Assembly (NCBI RefSeq): GCF_933775445.1
Contig: NC_065874.1
Coordinates: 8,575,001 to 8,639,000 of the forward strand
Direction of reading: 5' to 3'
Length of the DNA: 64,000 nucleotides
Source: Argentina anserina
Taxonomy: Eukaryota > Streptophyta > Magnoliopsida > Rosales > Rosaceae
Shown: piece after piece, positions 13,410 to 27,378 of the stretch
Numbering within the stretch: position 1 is the stretch's first letter
How the letters are laid out: each line of letters opens with the position of its first letter
Program-made: the position numbers and the translations under genes
Notes under the pieces: model-generated
What the model saw: only the letters and a program-made list of their open reading frames with translations
The model's database searches: none
What the model was told of the DNA's origin: nothing

Positions 13410-16400
13410 TTTTTTTAAAACATGGAAGATGATTCCACAAAGAAAGCTCGCATTTTCGCTTCAAATGCATTGCTACATCATTGAGTGTTGAGTAAGTTGC
13501 CCTGAATTTTTGCTGGTAATATGCTTTATTTTGGTGCATTGTGACATGGTACATTGTCATACTGCTAAGACACTTGCTTGAATAAAACCCCAAATTCGAG
13601 CCCCCAACATTCAGAAGTAACTTATTGGAAGGTTGCTGAAAAATTGGGCTCTAGCGGGACTAATATAACGCTGGTAAAAAAGTTAATGATCAGAGAATTT
13701 AGGTTATCATGCGGCTCGATTATCGGATGTAAACAAGCTTGCAAGGTTGTCGTGCCGGAGCCAAATGCTTAGCGTCATAAGCAGGTCATAATGTTCCCAG
13801 CTGGTGGGCTGCCTCCCCCAAATCCGAATACCTTTAACCAAAAACAAAGATGGGAATCTGCCACTTCTATGTACGGTAAAATACTCTAATGTCCGTATGG
13901 AGCTTAGAATGTTACAATTGCGTTTCTTAATACTTGGTAACTGAATACTACTTTTTACCCGTAGCTACATGTCTTCTTTTTTATATTTTATATTACTGAT
14001 AGCTAGGACATAACCGAGACTCATATATTTTAAGGGACTTTTTAATCAAAAGATCTAGCAATATCATAGTTGGTACTAATTGATATCAACACCCCTTGTT
14101 CGATGTATGTATAACAATGCTTTGAACTGAGGTTTTACGGTGGAAACATTGCTTTCACAACATTAGAGAAACAAATAATTTTTTAAGTAGTATAAATTTT
14201 ACTGTAGAACGTTCATGTGCATGCACAAAATTGCACTAGCATTGAGGTGTGCATAGTTCGTAGCTTCGAGTGGATTAAGAATGCCTTGCCAATTTTTATG
14301 TAATACGTGACACTTTGTTAGGTAGGATGTGCACCAAGGGACAAGAAAACCCAAAAATTGGGGAAGTTTGTTTCATACGATTGAAGTATGTGTGAATCTA
14401 GCCTGCTTCTAAAATTTTCAAATCAGCTTGTACAATTACTGCCACACTATCTTATTACAGGAGTACTTTGATCAAACGTGATCCGTTCCTTATGTAAAGC
14501 TTGCACGTACGTGGTTGATATGATTGTAGAGACAATCGTCGATTATATATTGACTTTTATGTGATTAAAGGTGGTTAGTTATGTCCAATACTATTTAGTC
14601 CAGTAACATATTTTTGTATATATGTATGTTGAAAGTTGTGAATTCGACTTACAAAATGACCAGTTCTAAGTTGTAAAATTTCAATTATAATATATATATA
14701 AATTTGGTTAGTTATTACTGGCTATGAGTCCTATGACATATATATACTAATACATACGTGTACAGTTGTACATGTAATACATACATATCAATAGATTTTA
14801 TTAAAATGATTTATAGGTAACCCTAATCTATGTAACAACATTATCAACATAAGAATGAATCAAGATTAAAGGTAGTCAAAATGTCCACACCGATCTGTCA
14901 CATTTTTATTCTCGGTGTTAATTCACATAAAGATTGTTCCTTTTCTTGGTCGACCTAGCTATGCATGTCCTACTTGTTATTCGTACAAGTTTAACACATG
15001 GTTTCAAAAGGCGGAACGTTATATTTATAAATAAGCCATTTGTGAATATGTACATAGGGCGGCTAGCTTGAGATTCTGATCGACGCACAATCTACACATT
15101 TCTAAGTTCAACTGATAAGCAAGCTAGCAATAGTGTATTTCAGATACATAGGAGCATCTAATGTATTGTGCGTGGTATATATGCTGTAATATACCTAAGT
15201 TCGTCCAATTTAAACCAATTTTTCTCAAGCTACCAAATAGCAGCATATTCATAAGGTGTAATTCAGCACATGAACATATTTAGACAGTGCGGAATTTACA
15301 TGTCTATGAATAGAGGCCGGGGGTCTTCTCATACAGCTAGCCTCTTCCAGTCAGTCGGGATTTCGTTCAACACATCGAATCATCAAAACTATGACTCAAA
15401 TCGATCTCCATTGTTTGGTGAAGTATATGATCCTTTAATTTATTAACTAACCCATGTTCTTTAATTCAACTAACCAACTGTCAGAACCCATTAATATATT
15501 GAGATTTCCCGGAACCCATGTTGTCTAGCACCGCATGCAGAATCATAAGAATATTTTCCAGTTTTTTCAAAACTTAAATGATTGATAAAAATGTGTTGGA
15601 CGTTGAACTGTAAACGAACCAGCTATGCCAGCTTGAAAAAGTCGTGAAAAATGTTTTCGACAAAGAAAAAAAGCGAAGAAGAAAAATTAAAAATCCGATA
15701 TTATTCAGTCACAGGCAGCTCATCACTATCATCATCGTCACCGCTCCCCCTCGCGCGTGGAAATAGCGTGTTTGCATTATTCATCAATGCAGAAACTTCT
15801 GCAAACCCAAGCTGTCATGAACAGAAGGAACATATATACACAGCTGATGAGCTGAAGCTTCCGGTGATTTTAAATGAAGACGACACTTAAAGACAAAGTT
15901 TCCTTACGACCCAACAAGCTTCATGGAGTTCATCTTCCGGCCGGTGATTGCGACTCACTGACCGACTGTCCTTGATTGATCGATCATCAATATTTCAGGT
16001 CAGTGATAATGGCCTTTCTTTTCACAAGTAGCTACCTGGATATGAACTCATCGATCCGACCTTTTGAATTTTAAAGCACTACCTACCACGTCTTTTATCT
16101 ACGCTCTAGTAAACTTACTTGTGCGATGATTACATGCAGTAGCTTCGATTAGGATTAGCCAGTGTTAGTAATATTATTGGTTCTATAGTTCTGGTAATTA
16201 TCTTCCCAGCAGGAGGAAGCACTTGTGAAAAGAAGAGCAAAATATAGAAGATCGGATGGAGGAGAGCAAATAGCCAATATTACTAGATAGCTTAATTTAG
16301 ACCAATTAAGGTCCCAAGTTATGAACCAAATGTTGCTCTTATGGGCACCGTATATGTCAGTCAAACATTAATTTGACGTTCTTCATTGTTGGTGTTAGGT

Positions 16401-19400
16401 TCTCGTTGAAAGCTCCAAGAGTTAATTTCTTGCAAGATATAGGTAGCAGGTGCATGCTGGAATCGATCAAGGCAACAAGCAACCTCTCTAAGCTTCATGT
16501 TTAACTATGTTATGACTTCAAGGGTTTTTATTTGTAAAAATAGTACTCGTTTGCATATAATTAAAAAAAATTCTGGTCGATCATTCCTTTTTATTGATAC
16601 AGATACGATCACTATATTAACAAATATATTACACCGATTTGTTGATTATTTGTGCTTAATTATACTTCTTGGCTGAGTAGCAAAATAAACTTCTTTTGTT
16701 TATAATTAGGTTCTGATAGTCCCGTGAGGCTATATATGTGTTAGATAACAAGCACACACCAGCCAGTATGCACAAAAAGAAATCATCAAAGCAGATTCGA
16801 TCAGTAATGTTAAAATAATCTAGAGGTTTTGAAAGGTTAATTTGCATGACTATATTGTAAAATTAATACTTATAAATCAGGAAAAACCTAATGCGTCTTC
16901 CTCATTCAACTGCCGCTGGTTTGTATAAATGATGGATGTACCAAGTACTTAACCATGCAACTTTATTTTGCAGTTAGTCACATAGTCAGACGCTCCCTAG
17001 CTACTCACAAGAAAACAAAACAAGTATTCCAAAATATTGAAAATTAGGATAGCCATCTTTTTTAAAATTAGTGCATATATATATATGCATATAATATAAG
17101 AATAATAATCGAGAGTAAATAAACAGAGAAGAAAATCAACAATTGTAGGTACGGTGGGGATCAATCAGCTCTGAGACAATTTGGCACACTATGACGCTCC
17201 TATATATGTAGTCGTCTATTTGATCAATATGAAATTAGTCCCGAGTCCTACTACTTTAATTCTTCTTCTTTCATCTGCATCCGTAGTGCCGTACGTATAG
17301 TCAGTATTGAGTCGAACTGAACGACCCAACTACTATACCCGACAAACATAAAACGAAGGGGAGCCAAGAAGAAGAAGAAGACATTATGGCGCCAACCCTA
17401 ACGTACCCTACAAGTTCAAGTTCATATTCATCAGCTTGGAAACTTCATCACCAACTTGCGGAAGCTAGCATTGCCTTAATCACGTGCCTTGGCTTCAACT
17501 TCTATACTCACTTACTCCCGTCGAGTCTTCTCATGTTTGTGGGTTTCCTACCATATATAAGATCGTGAGGTTTCAACTGTTCAGATGAATCCTCCATCGA
17601 AAAAAAAAACTGTTCAGATGAATCGGCGCTCTATGATTAATTAGATCTTTTGAGATGTTAGTGATTTTAATGTGATAGTTTTTAGATGTCTGTGAGTTAA
17701 GTGTCAAATGCTTCGATCAAAACTTAAATTTTTTTTTTTAAAGGCGATCAAAACTTAATTGGTGACTATTATAGATAGTGCTGTTATCCCTAATGAACTA
17801 ATACTCGAATAGGTTGGAATATGAAACCCAAAGCTGTTCCTCAACGGATTGAGATCAGATTTTTTATGAAAATGCGATGCCATTAACATATTCATGTATA
17901 TTACCATGTTAGGAACTTAGGATAAATCGAAAATAATTGTTCATACAGTATAATGAGTATATGTAATTTCTTAAGACCATGATTATAAGAGGTGGAGCTT
18001 TGAATAAATTATTGGTGAGACATGACTTTGAAACTTGAAAGGGAACCGATCGTAACGTTATTCAACTCTAACCGTACATGTCCCTAGCTTCCTATATTCT
18101 AATATGGCCATTTCTAGAAGTTCTCCTATGACACTAATTTCTGGTCAAAGATTTGTATTTTTCTGAAGTTCAAAGATGTGTGCTGCAGTTCTCGATTTTA
18201 ATAATCGATCAGACTGGTGTCTAACCTACAACTTATCAGTAGTCCTTGATTGGCCTGATCAATCGATCAATATATATGAAGTAAAAAATCAACGTATATA
18301 TAGGTCACACTACTTCCCTACATGCCTTGGCTTTTCAGAAGCATATATATAATCATATACACAATAATGTTATAAATATCGCTTGCGTAAACGTTCAGAT
18401 CGAATTAGATTAAATTAATATTATGACCAAGAGAATAGTAAAAATATAACATCAAACTAGATCAAACTAATTAAAGTATACGTCAAAGTTTAGGAAAATT
18501 TGAGGATTTTCACACTGCGCAGGAATGCAGTAGATCGATGACCCGGGAGACTGCTCCTCTCCGTGAAGAGGCTTTCGATAGAGACACAATAATATTCTGA
18601 CTTCGAACTGGTGAAATACTCGAAGACGAGTAACTGGTCAAAGTTCGAAAGAACCTAATTAGTAAGCTTACTAGTACCCCTGTACTTATTAATATATTCA
18701 ACGTACGGCTCTTATGATGTTCTGCTGTGCCACATATTAGTAGCTACCTATTGGTTTGCTATATTGAATTACTGCTAATTAAGGGAATGACGTTTGCTTG
18801 GTTAAGTTAGGTTCTAGATAATATAATTGATCGAAGTCCGGTACACCGTACATATATAGTTGTAATTAAGAAGGAGAACCATCTACGGCTAGCTTTCATC
18901 TAATATATATGATCGTTCTAGACTTCTAGATCATCCTCTACTTCCGTACTGGTAATGGAGTGGGTTGCTTGTTTACTAATATAGTAATGAACGAAAGGAT
19001 GGGGTTAAACTCTTTATCAATTCTTAATTAAGCTCATCACTGTGGTAGATTAGTACACACAACTAATAGTATTCATATATAATTTTCCTGGAAATGTTTC
19101 CACAGTTGGTTTGATTGGAGCAAGGTAATAGAGTTTATAGCGGCATAAGAAAGATACTTTAGTTTATTCTGATGATCTTTCATAGATTAGTAATGTTTGT
19201 TCAAGGAACGGGCATTGAACTCATGCTTGGACGAATTGGTATGCATGGAATTTTCAATGATATATAAGAACTTGCTTAGCACCACCAAATATAATTGTTA
19301 AGAGTTAGGCCAATTAATTAAACTGAAACGTCTATTTGACAAGTTGGTAAATATTAAGAATTTAACACGATGCTTAATGTATTACAGCTAATGCTCCGAG

Positions 19401-20060
19401 GCTTTGGCTTTGCTTTCGGTCGTGCTCAATTTTCTGGAATAGAAAGCTAAGAACATTCAACATTGTTTAGAAATTAACAGAAAAGAAAAAACAGAATATG
19501 TGTGGAATATGACGAATATCTGGACTTTCGGTGGTGCCGTACGGCCAGTACGGAAAAGAAAAGGAACGATCCACTAACCACCGACCAAACCGAGATATCA
19601 TCCTCCGCCCTGCCCCTTACGCAATTCCAAAAGCTAAATATTCAGAAGAAAATTAAAGAGACAAAGCAAACAGATGACACATTCCTACACCACAACCGGT
19701 CCCATTTTTTGCTTTGTGCAAATTCCGTGTGGCAAAATTGTCAATAATTTCCAGCAAGATAATTGCTTTTTAAGCAAAAATCTTTTAAAATGTTCAACAC
19801 GTTGTTCCTATCATTGAAAAAAAAAACAATATGAATTTTCCTAATTCTATTTTTTCGCAACAGATGATCTCTCTATCTCCATTTCTCCAATATTACTGAT
19901 CAGAAATTGCAGATTCCTTCGCTTTGTTTTAGTCATAGACAAACTTCCATCAAAACTAATTTGGATGCATTCCTTTGACGTACAAATTTCTTCTTCTACC
20001 ACTTTCTTTATGCGACTTTACTACACTAATAATGTATGAACATGACCTGAAATTGTTCAT
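13410..20060. other. AT-rich intergenic DNA, no convincing gene
   Basis: Several short frames (for example 15,651-15,890 and 17,386-17,568) start in passable contexts but encode low-complexity or unrecognised peptides of 60-80 residues. I see no introns linking them and no RNA genes. Confidence 0.4.
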
Positions 20061-20066
20061 AGTACT

Positions 20067-20187
20067 TCAGAGCATGTTATGCACTTGAAATCCTATGATT
20101 GACAATTGATTTTTGTACTTCTTTTAACCCTATTCGATCGTGTGCAATAACAATCATATAATTTCGAAATGCATAACATGCTCTGAA
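20067..20187. other. Imperfect hairpin, miRNA-precursor-like
   Basis: The left arm (20,067-20,104) and right arm (about 20,148-20,187) are near-perfect reverse complements. The first 18 bases of the stem pair without mismatch (TTCAGAGCATGTTATGCA). Pairing continues with a few mismatches and one bulge to about 36-38 bp, closed by a loop of about 45 nt. The size suits a plant pri-miRNA or a very small MITE. The arm matches no conserved miRNA family that I know. Confidence 0.45.
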
Positions 20188-20199
20188 ATATATAATTTT

Positions 20200-22490
20200 C
20201 CGATACTTCATTGATGTAACTAGTTAATTCATATAGGAAATATATAATATCATGCATGATATTGGCCCACTGCTTAGCTAGGGCTGCATGGGGTTCTGTA
20301 CAAGTCAGTATACCAATATGGCCGTCTTGTGACTCTCGTCAATTGCCATAACTCCCATAAGGTTGGTCATCGTCATATCGTCCACAACACGTACTCTCCA
20401 GCTTGATCTTGATTTGGAAAACCCTACTTGTTCCTTGACCAAAAAAAGATTAAAGAGTAAAGAAAAGAGAGGGATCCTTTTCTTTTAATTTGATAATATT
20501 GGAAATCCCAATCAAGTAGCCCAATTCAAGAGAGGTACAGAACCTCGCCGTACTTCCGTACATCACCGTCCACCGGCCTGATCTGTTCATGATTCATGTC
20601 CCTAGTGGACTGTGGAGCTATATATGTGTTAAAGAAAGAGATGTTGCTTGAAGGTAATGGAATTCTGACAGTGACAAACTGATGACAAGGCCGCAATGAA
20701 ATCCACTAGCTCTTCTGGCTTACCTCAATTCTTATCGCGAATGCAAAAGCTGAGGCTGAGAGAGACACCGCACCTCGCAGAAAACCAATACTACTGGCTG
20801 CGAGAGAGATAAAGAGAATGAGGATGCTAGAGAGGTTTCGTTTTTAGCTGTATACGTGCGTGTTTCACACACCATGCAAAGCATTCTCCCCTTTGTAGAA
20901 ATGCATGAAGTCACTGATTAGAGACTGTCAGTCTTATTCGAGTGCTCATATATGGCAAATGTAGGTTTCTTTGTTCGGAAAAAGATTAACGACGTCGGTA
21001 ACTGAACTTTTGTGGTGTATTTGTGAGGCCTTAGGTAACAATTAATCTAAGTACGTGATTCAAGGACTTCTGCGGTACTCTAAGGTTACTACAAGCCATA
21101 AACTATATGGGATATGAGTTATCACCTCGCGCTCATCCATGTAATGTATGAAGTATTCAGCACCTCATAACATGCTAGTGTTCTTGCACCTCGATTCCCA
21201 TTTACATATGGTCACTACAAGCCATACATAAACTTGAAGTTATTATAACACCCAGCGACGATGCCTTCCTGTTGGATCCAAGGTACCCATTCTATATATA
21301 TATGGGAATCGACACTCTTATCTCTAATTTGAGGCATCTGAGCTCCCATGAACTTATATGACACTTTGGCACTTTGCACTCTTATAGCTAGTACTTATTA
21401 ATTCCACGTACTCTTGCATGAATTCTTATATATTCAAATGACGTAGGAGCCAAAAAGAAGAAAGTGGCTATACTCTAACTTTTGTTCTATTCGATCATAA
21501 GCTAGACTCGTTTTCACTAGCAAATTTAGCTAATAAAACTGTAGAGAATCTTGTTTAATTTGTTCTTATTTGTCAGACACTACTCAGACCCAACTTGTAA
21601 CCCTATTTTTTGTTTGTTCACCCTAAGATATTGTAATGGACCCAAAACTCCAAATGACTGATAATTGAATCCACAATGACTCCATGAGAACGCATGATGG
21701 CATGGAATAATAATTAAGCACTTGAAAAATACTAAGAAAGGCCAAGACTGAAGAGAGGGGTCCCTAAGTGTCGTACCAATACCATCGTGGCATCGTATTG
21801 GTCACGAGATATTCGTTCGAAATTGAGTGTGAACCAAGGAAACACCACAAGTAGCTTATACCCGATGGCAACATAGCAACCGCCATGATTTCTTCTTTGT
21901 TCGTCTAATATCGTTTTTGATATGATGGAGAAGTTCAATCAGTTGCGGGCAAGACATGTCTCATTAGTTGTATTTGTCTGCATATTCTTCTCTTCCTGAT
22001 TAGATAGGCCTCCTACGTTTGCAGCTAAGCAACTATCTTTACCTTGATATAGACTAACAAAGGACTCCAGGAGCTATATATAACAAGATAATCAGACATT
22101 ATTGAGGTTCTTTTTCTGGTCGGGGACATTATATTGTTCTATTGAGCCTGATGGCGATGGCATGAGTTATCCAGGCCCAACCAACCAGATATTTACTTGG
22201 GCTAGAAGTTTAGAACATTTTAGGCCCAAAGGGGTTTAGTATGAGCCTCGGGATTTATTTTCGTTTTTTTGAAAGGAGACATTTCTTAGTTAGAACTTGA
22301 TTAACTAGTTCGAAAATAGTCGTAGAATCACTAGAATGAGATCTTAAGCCATAGAGGTGCATAGCAGGGTGTAACTTTTTGTGTGTGAAAGGCTGAAGCC
22401 AATAAGCCATCCAAGAGATTCCCTTACATGAGAAGACATAATTATCTTAATGTAGGCATCTATCTTACACAATCTTGCATTTTCACCTTA
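20200..22490. other. Intergenic DNA, no gene seen
   Basis: I found no supported coding region, RNA gene or element end. The frames at 20,732-20,914 and 21,732-21,938 (minus) lack recognisable features. Confidence 0.4.
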
Positions 22491-22499
22491 AACAAGATT

Positions 22500-22925
22500 T
22501 GCAACACATTTACTCTAAGTCACGTTAAATATCATAAAATATAAAATGTATGTCGGTATCGGTTTTAATTGTCTTTATTACTTTTAGAACTGCTATGGAA
22601 TATATTGAACACATTTAATTATTCTAGTTGAATGACATAAAATTTGAATATGTGTCAGTAATTTGTTTTAATAATCGCAATGCAGGACGTTGAACACATT
22701 TATTTTAGGTCACGTGAAATAACATAAAATTTGAACGTGTGTCAGTATTAATTTTGATATACTGTCTTTATAATTTTAAGTTGAACAAATTTACTCTAGT
22801 CACGTGAAATAACATAAAATTTGAATGTACGTCATTTTGATATATTATCTTTATAACTTTTATAACAACTCTAGATCGAGTACGTTGAATAACATAAAGT
22901 TTGAATGTGTGTCTCATTTTCATGT
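22500..22925. repeat. Degenerate tandem array, about five 85-105 bp units
   Basis: Recurring blocks read TTGAACACATTTA, then TCACGTGAAAT, then AACATAAAATTTGAA, then a GTGTGTCAGT-like string. They begin near 22,501, 22,606, 22,691, 22,782 and 22,867. Several units contain a CACGTG E/G-box. The units are clearly diverged from each other. Confidence 0.7.
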
Positions 22926-22984
22926 GAAACGAGATCTCTACTCAAATACGTTTACCTGGCCCATCATAGATTTTATCGTCCAAT

Positions 22985-23000
22985 TTCCTATATAAACGCC
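22985..23000 (+). promoter_or_regulatory. TATA-box candidate
   Basis: CTATATAAACGCC is a good match to a plant TATA box. The downstream sequence does not encode a recognisable protein; the one frame crossing the G-run owes its length to glycine codons. A non-coding transcript is possible, but nothing confirms one. Confidence 0.3.
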
Positions 23001-23095
23001 CCTAACCTTCTTCCGAAACACATCAACTAGCTAAGTGAATTGGTCATATCTATTCGTTTCTTCGAGACTTCCATTCCATGGTTCAGCTAGTGTGA

Positions 23096-23098
<3 letters not shown>

Positions 23099-23130
<32 letters not shown>
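23099..23130. repeat. Poly-G run (32 bases)
   Basis: An uninterrupted G homopolymer, unusual in AT-rich plant DNA and a frequent place for assembly or sequencing error. The apparent poly-Gly and poly-Pro peptides over it are artefacts of this run. Confidence 0.95.
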
Positions 23131-23133
<3 letters not shown>

Positions 23134-23599
23134 GGAACAAAGAGAGGACGGGAGAAAGGGGAGGGGAAAGGAGAGCTTGAGATATCCAAATTAATCGACG
23201 GAAGTTCCATAATAGAAATGGTTGGCATGGGAAAAAAATACGGAGAGAAAACAGAGGCAAATGGTATGGAATTGATATTATACGTACTTAATTGTTTTTT
23301 TTTTTTGGGACGAAAGGGAAAGAGGGCTTACTTGTATGTATCTCTGGTTTTTGTGGCAGGTTAATGCACAGTCAATAAGATCGCCATTGATTTATCATTT
23401 AATCAGGTGTCCGGGCTGTGCACATTGTGCCTTCTGGAGCAGTTGGTTCAATCATAATCATATGCATATTATATGAAGCTCAGCAACTATCCGCAAAATA
23501 TAAAACCAAATTTTGTTTTGATGTTGTATAGATTCAGCCCTTGATCTACTTGAGAAGGCGGAGGACAATGAGATCTTAATCGATCGGCTCCTTGTAGCG

Positions 23600-24260
23600 G
23601 AATGTTAATGGAGCTCGGAAGCATTTTTAGACACAAATCCTCTTATGTCTTTCTCGATAAGCTCATCTCTCTCTCACCGTGCAGTCATCTCTCTCTATGT
23701 GTTCCAACGCCAGATTGCAAAGAGACCACCTCATTGGCTCATTGTAATTCAGTTTGTAGAGAATTGCATCACCTTGACCTGATATATGTAAATTAGTGAA
23801 GAATTAATCGTCTGCAGTTCAATAACTGTACGTATAAGAAAGAGATATAATTAACTCCCCAATTATAAGTGTATTCTTATTTTTTTAATTAAGGGCTGGT
23901 GTGGCTGCCCTTAAACCTCTATTGATGAAATCGTCAATACAATGGGGGGATATGAAGCCTAACCCTTGATTATAAAGACCTTAAATAATATCAGAAATCT
24001 CTACAAACAAGTAATCAACAAAACACAAACTATCAAAGAGTACTACACTAATATCAATTCTATTTGCTTTATAACATTGGTGACATAGTTGAGAGCATAG
24101 TAGATGTGTAGCCCTAAAAATGATGAAGCATCGCCCATATACCCTAATGTCCAATAAGCTCTCCAACTATATTGCCGCTGGAAAAGTGATCCGATGACAC
24201 TTAATCTCACCCTGCCACTAGGTAGTAATGACCATTTGACGAAGTAAGGAACTTACCACT
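23600..24260. other. Intergenic DNA, no gene seen
   Basis: Frames at 23,602-23,796 and 23,981-24,166 (minus) have no recognisable similarity. Nothing else is evident. Confidence 0.4.
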
Positions 24261-24269
24261 TGCCTAGAG

Positions 24270-24492
24270 CAGACAAGGCACTAAGAGTGCACACACAGAC
24301 AAGAAGCCCGACCAGCCCTACAAGACTGATGCAGGGACTTGTTATTTGCCTAAATGGCAACTAAAATAAAAAACCAAAATAAAAAAAGAAAAGTAAAAAA
24401 CTGAAAACTAGGGCAGGGCCCAAAAGCAAGGCCCAAACCCAAACTTTATTGAAGGAGAGAGGAAGCTCGCACGCCGCCAACCAGACCAGACA
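24270..24492. mobile_element. GC-rich repeat fragment, probable left half of a split element
   Basis: The sequence is rich in GCCCGACC, CGCACGCCGCC and similar strings typical of retroelement leaders. It stops abruptly at an AT-rich block, and sequence of similar character resumes at 27,379. I infer one older element interrupted by a younger insertion. No coding domain is visible. Confidence 0.3.
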
Positions 24493-27378
24493 TGTAATAT
24501 TCCGAAATTTTATAATTACATTCTAAGTATTATTCGAATATTAGAAATTTGGCGCTGGTTTGATTTATAGTACGAGGGTGGAATCAAAGGTGTTCAAGAG
24601 AATAATTACTCTGAAACATTATCGTGAGTAATCAAGAGTTGACTTTTTATTCATTGCTTATCTCAAAAAAATTTATACGTGAAAGTCGTAGAGCTCGTCG
24701 ATACGAGTTCGTAGACATGTGACACGCGTAATTTGGAGATCGTATGAAAAATTATAATCAGTGGAAGTTTCGAATCCCGGAAATTTTAAGTTTAAATAGA
24801 AAATTTCCTTTAGGGTTACTCATTTTTGTGTGCACGCATTTTCTTCCTCTTCTCTCCTCTCACGCGCCTCTTCTTCAAAGTCAAACTTTTCCTTTTGATC
24901 CGACCCGAACCCGGCCGACTTGACCCGGATTTTTCAGCGAGCTCCGACGGTTTTCAAGTGACGGGGTCAGCCCAGATCGCTTTGTCTCCACCGTGTGCAC
25001 CTCCCTGCGGTGGTGACATGCATCAATTCGTCTTGTGCTACGCGAATCGACGACATGAAGGTGATCCGACAACCCGGCTGTGACCCGACTCCTATCTTTG
25101 GCATGTCTGGTGTCGTCCGACCTTGTTGCCAGCCCAGAGTAGCTCGCCACCTCCTCACCTTCATTCATATGGAGATGGATTCCTTCAAATTAACTTCAAA
25201 GCAACATATTAGAGTAAGAGTTATTGATCCCATTTAGAAACTCAAATTTGGTGATGTAGTGGCTTGTAACTCGCCGTGCTTGATGTGTGCTTTCTCTTTA
25301 TTATGATGTTGTAAATGTTAAAAGCTCAGTTTGAGGTGTGAAGTTGCAGAGTTGAAGCTTTCTGTTGAAGTAGCAATTTGGCTTCGATTCTGGCGAATTT
25401 GGTTGTATCTTCAGGTAAGGAAATGGTCACCTAGTCATGTTATACTTGTTGTTGAGTCGATTTGGTAGGATGGGAAGGTTTTGGGCCGTGTGGTAGCAAT
25501 ATGGCTGTTTGGTAATCTATTATCCCAGGCTTGTCAAATACCAACATGTTGTTATATAAGTTGTGGTTTTGGTTAACCATTGAGCATATTAGGGTCGGAA
25601 TTAGATTTCATTCGGTTCATCTTAAGGTAATCGATGAATCGACATAAATATAGTTGTAACAATTTGTCAAAGTGTTCCGTCACTTTGAGAGGTCTCCGAG
25701 AAAGAGTTGTCTCAAATGACAAGTCTTCGGATTAGATTGAGCTTTAGATTGAGGTAGAGCTATATTGAGTTCAATTGGTACTAGTTGGAGTTTTGATTAG
25801 TTAAGAAGGTTAATCCATGTGGAGACTTTAATTAGTCACTAATGAAGTTGTACCTTTAGCAGTGTAGCTTCGAGTTAGTTTAAGTGAGGGAGTTGGACCT
25901 TGACCGTTATTTTGTATACCTCAAATGATATTGTGTTGTGATCTTGCTATGATTAGGTACGTACGTAATGCTAGCTATAGTGTGGTTATAGTAGCTAGTG
26001 CCTTTGGTATCGTGTGTTGAAGACGCATCGGGAGTAAGAGGTGAGTAAACCTCACAATGATCATCATGGTCAAAGTTAATTTATAATTATTGAATCGCTA
26101 AATGTGAAATTGTTTTAAAAATAAGTTTTGTTTTAACTCATATGAACTTGATCGACTATGGTTCATAAGTAAGTAAAATAGTTTTATTATAAAAATGGTT
26201 TTTGAAAGGTTTAGCGATCGTGAACTATAGTTGGTATTAGTGGATGATTCCTGAGTGGATGTCTATGTGTGTGTGTGTGTATACACGTGAAATATATGTA
26301 TTGATGGTGTGGAATTGTGAGATGTTTTAATTGAGTTATATGGTATATTTGTTAATATTGGTGGAAGGGACCGGAAGGGAAAAAATGTAAATTCCGGTAA
26401 ATTAGTTTATTGACATGTTTTTCATGTTTTGTTGTGATGAGAGTCGCTTGGTTGGACTTAGTTTGGAATGTGGCTGGATTGATATGTTGTAGGTGGTTTT
26501 TAACGTTGAGTCGTATTAAAAATGTTTTTTTTTGTCTTCGGACGACCACAGTGGTGACTGTAGTGAATACAACATTATCATGGTTGGATTGAATGTCGTA
26601 AGAGTGGTTTTTAACGTTGAGTTGTGTTAAAAATGTTTTTGTCTTCGGACGGTCACCGTTGTTGTGTCAGTGACAATTAAATTGGGAACCAAGCCTTTGG
26701 CCGGGTGTTGGTTACGAACTTACGATCAGTTAGAACTCTATTTTGTCTGTCGTAATACTGCATGTGGGGTAACCGAGTAGATTTATTTGCTATCTGCTCA
26801 TGAGTGCATGTGTTAAAAGAGAATTTATTTATGATATTTTCTTGTGGTCGTTAAGGTGTAAAAGAAAACAAGAGTGAATTGTTTTCTTAGTTTTTAATGA
26901 GGGTTCTTGATTTCAGGTTGAGGTTTTGGTTTTCTCATTCCTTGCATTTAGTGGTATACTTGTGTGAATTCATGAATTATGTTTTTATGCAGGAATCGCT
27001 AATCTTTACCTTTCATTTTGATTGAGTGTGATTCATAGAGTTTGACGTCATTGTTTATGTTTGAGAAATTATAAGCATATGTTATGTTGTTAAGTTTACT
27101 CATACGAGCTTTAAAAAAAACCTGGTATTTGTTTGTTTACAACCCGGTGCACCAATCCATGGTGTAGGGTTACGTGTGCAGGTGGGGTATTCAGTTTTGC
27201 AACAGTAGAGATTAGAGAAGTTGATTGAGCTATAAGAGTGCTTTTATTTACCCTCAGTTGCTCAAGTTGTGTACGACGATGTAAAGGTAATATTTGAAAT
27301 TGATTTGACTTATCACGTGTGCAAATTTAAATTTTATTGTTCAAAATTCGAAGCGTGATAAAACTAGATCTCGCTACA
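24493..27378. mobile_element. Possible LTR-retrotransposon-derived insertion, about 2.9 kb
   Basis: The block begins TGTAATATTCCG and ends in CTCGCTACA, so TG...CA termini are possible. It separates two GC-rich pieces of similar character. It carries a GC-rich patch with no conserved protein (24,840-25,170). Near 26,265 there is a short GT-repeat, and at 26,469-26,690 a 110-bp direct duplication. No gag, protease, reverse transcriptase or integrase motif is visible. A solo long LTR or a LARD-type remnant would fit; no convincing target-site duplication was found. Confidence 0.35.
26469..26690. repeat. Direct tandem duplication of about 110 bp
   Basis: Two consecutive units each contain GGTTTTTAACGTTGAGT, then a TTAAAAATG block, then GTCTTCGGACG. 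The spacing is about 110 bp, with several substitutions between the units. Confidence 0.75.

Noticed and set aside
15651..15890. 79-residue frame beginning MFSTKKKSEEEKL
   Set aside because: No family recognised and no splice partners; it could be real but the sequence gives no positive evidence.
17386..17568. 60-residue frame with a fair ATG context (MAPTLTYPTSSSS...)
   Set aside because: Low-complexity start, no recognisable domain and no supporting structure; frames this length are expected by chance in this much DNA.
23035..23364. 109-residue frame with a poly-Gly run and the opposite-strand poly-Pro frame
   Set aside because: Both owe their length to the 32-base G homopolymer.
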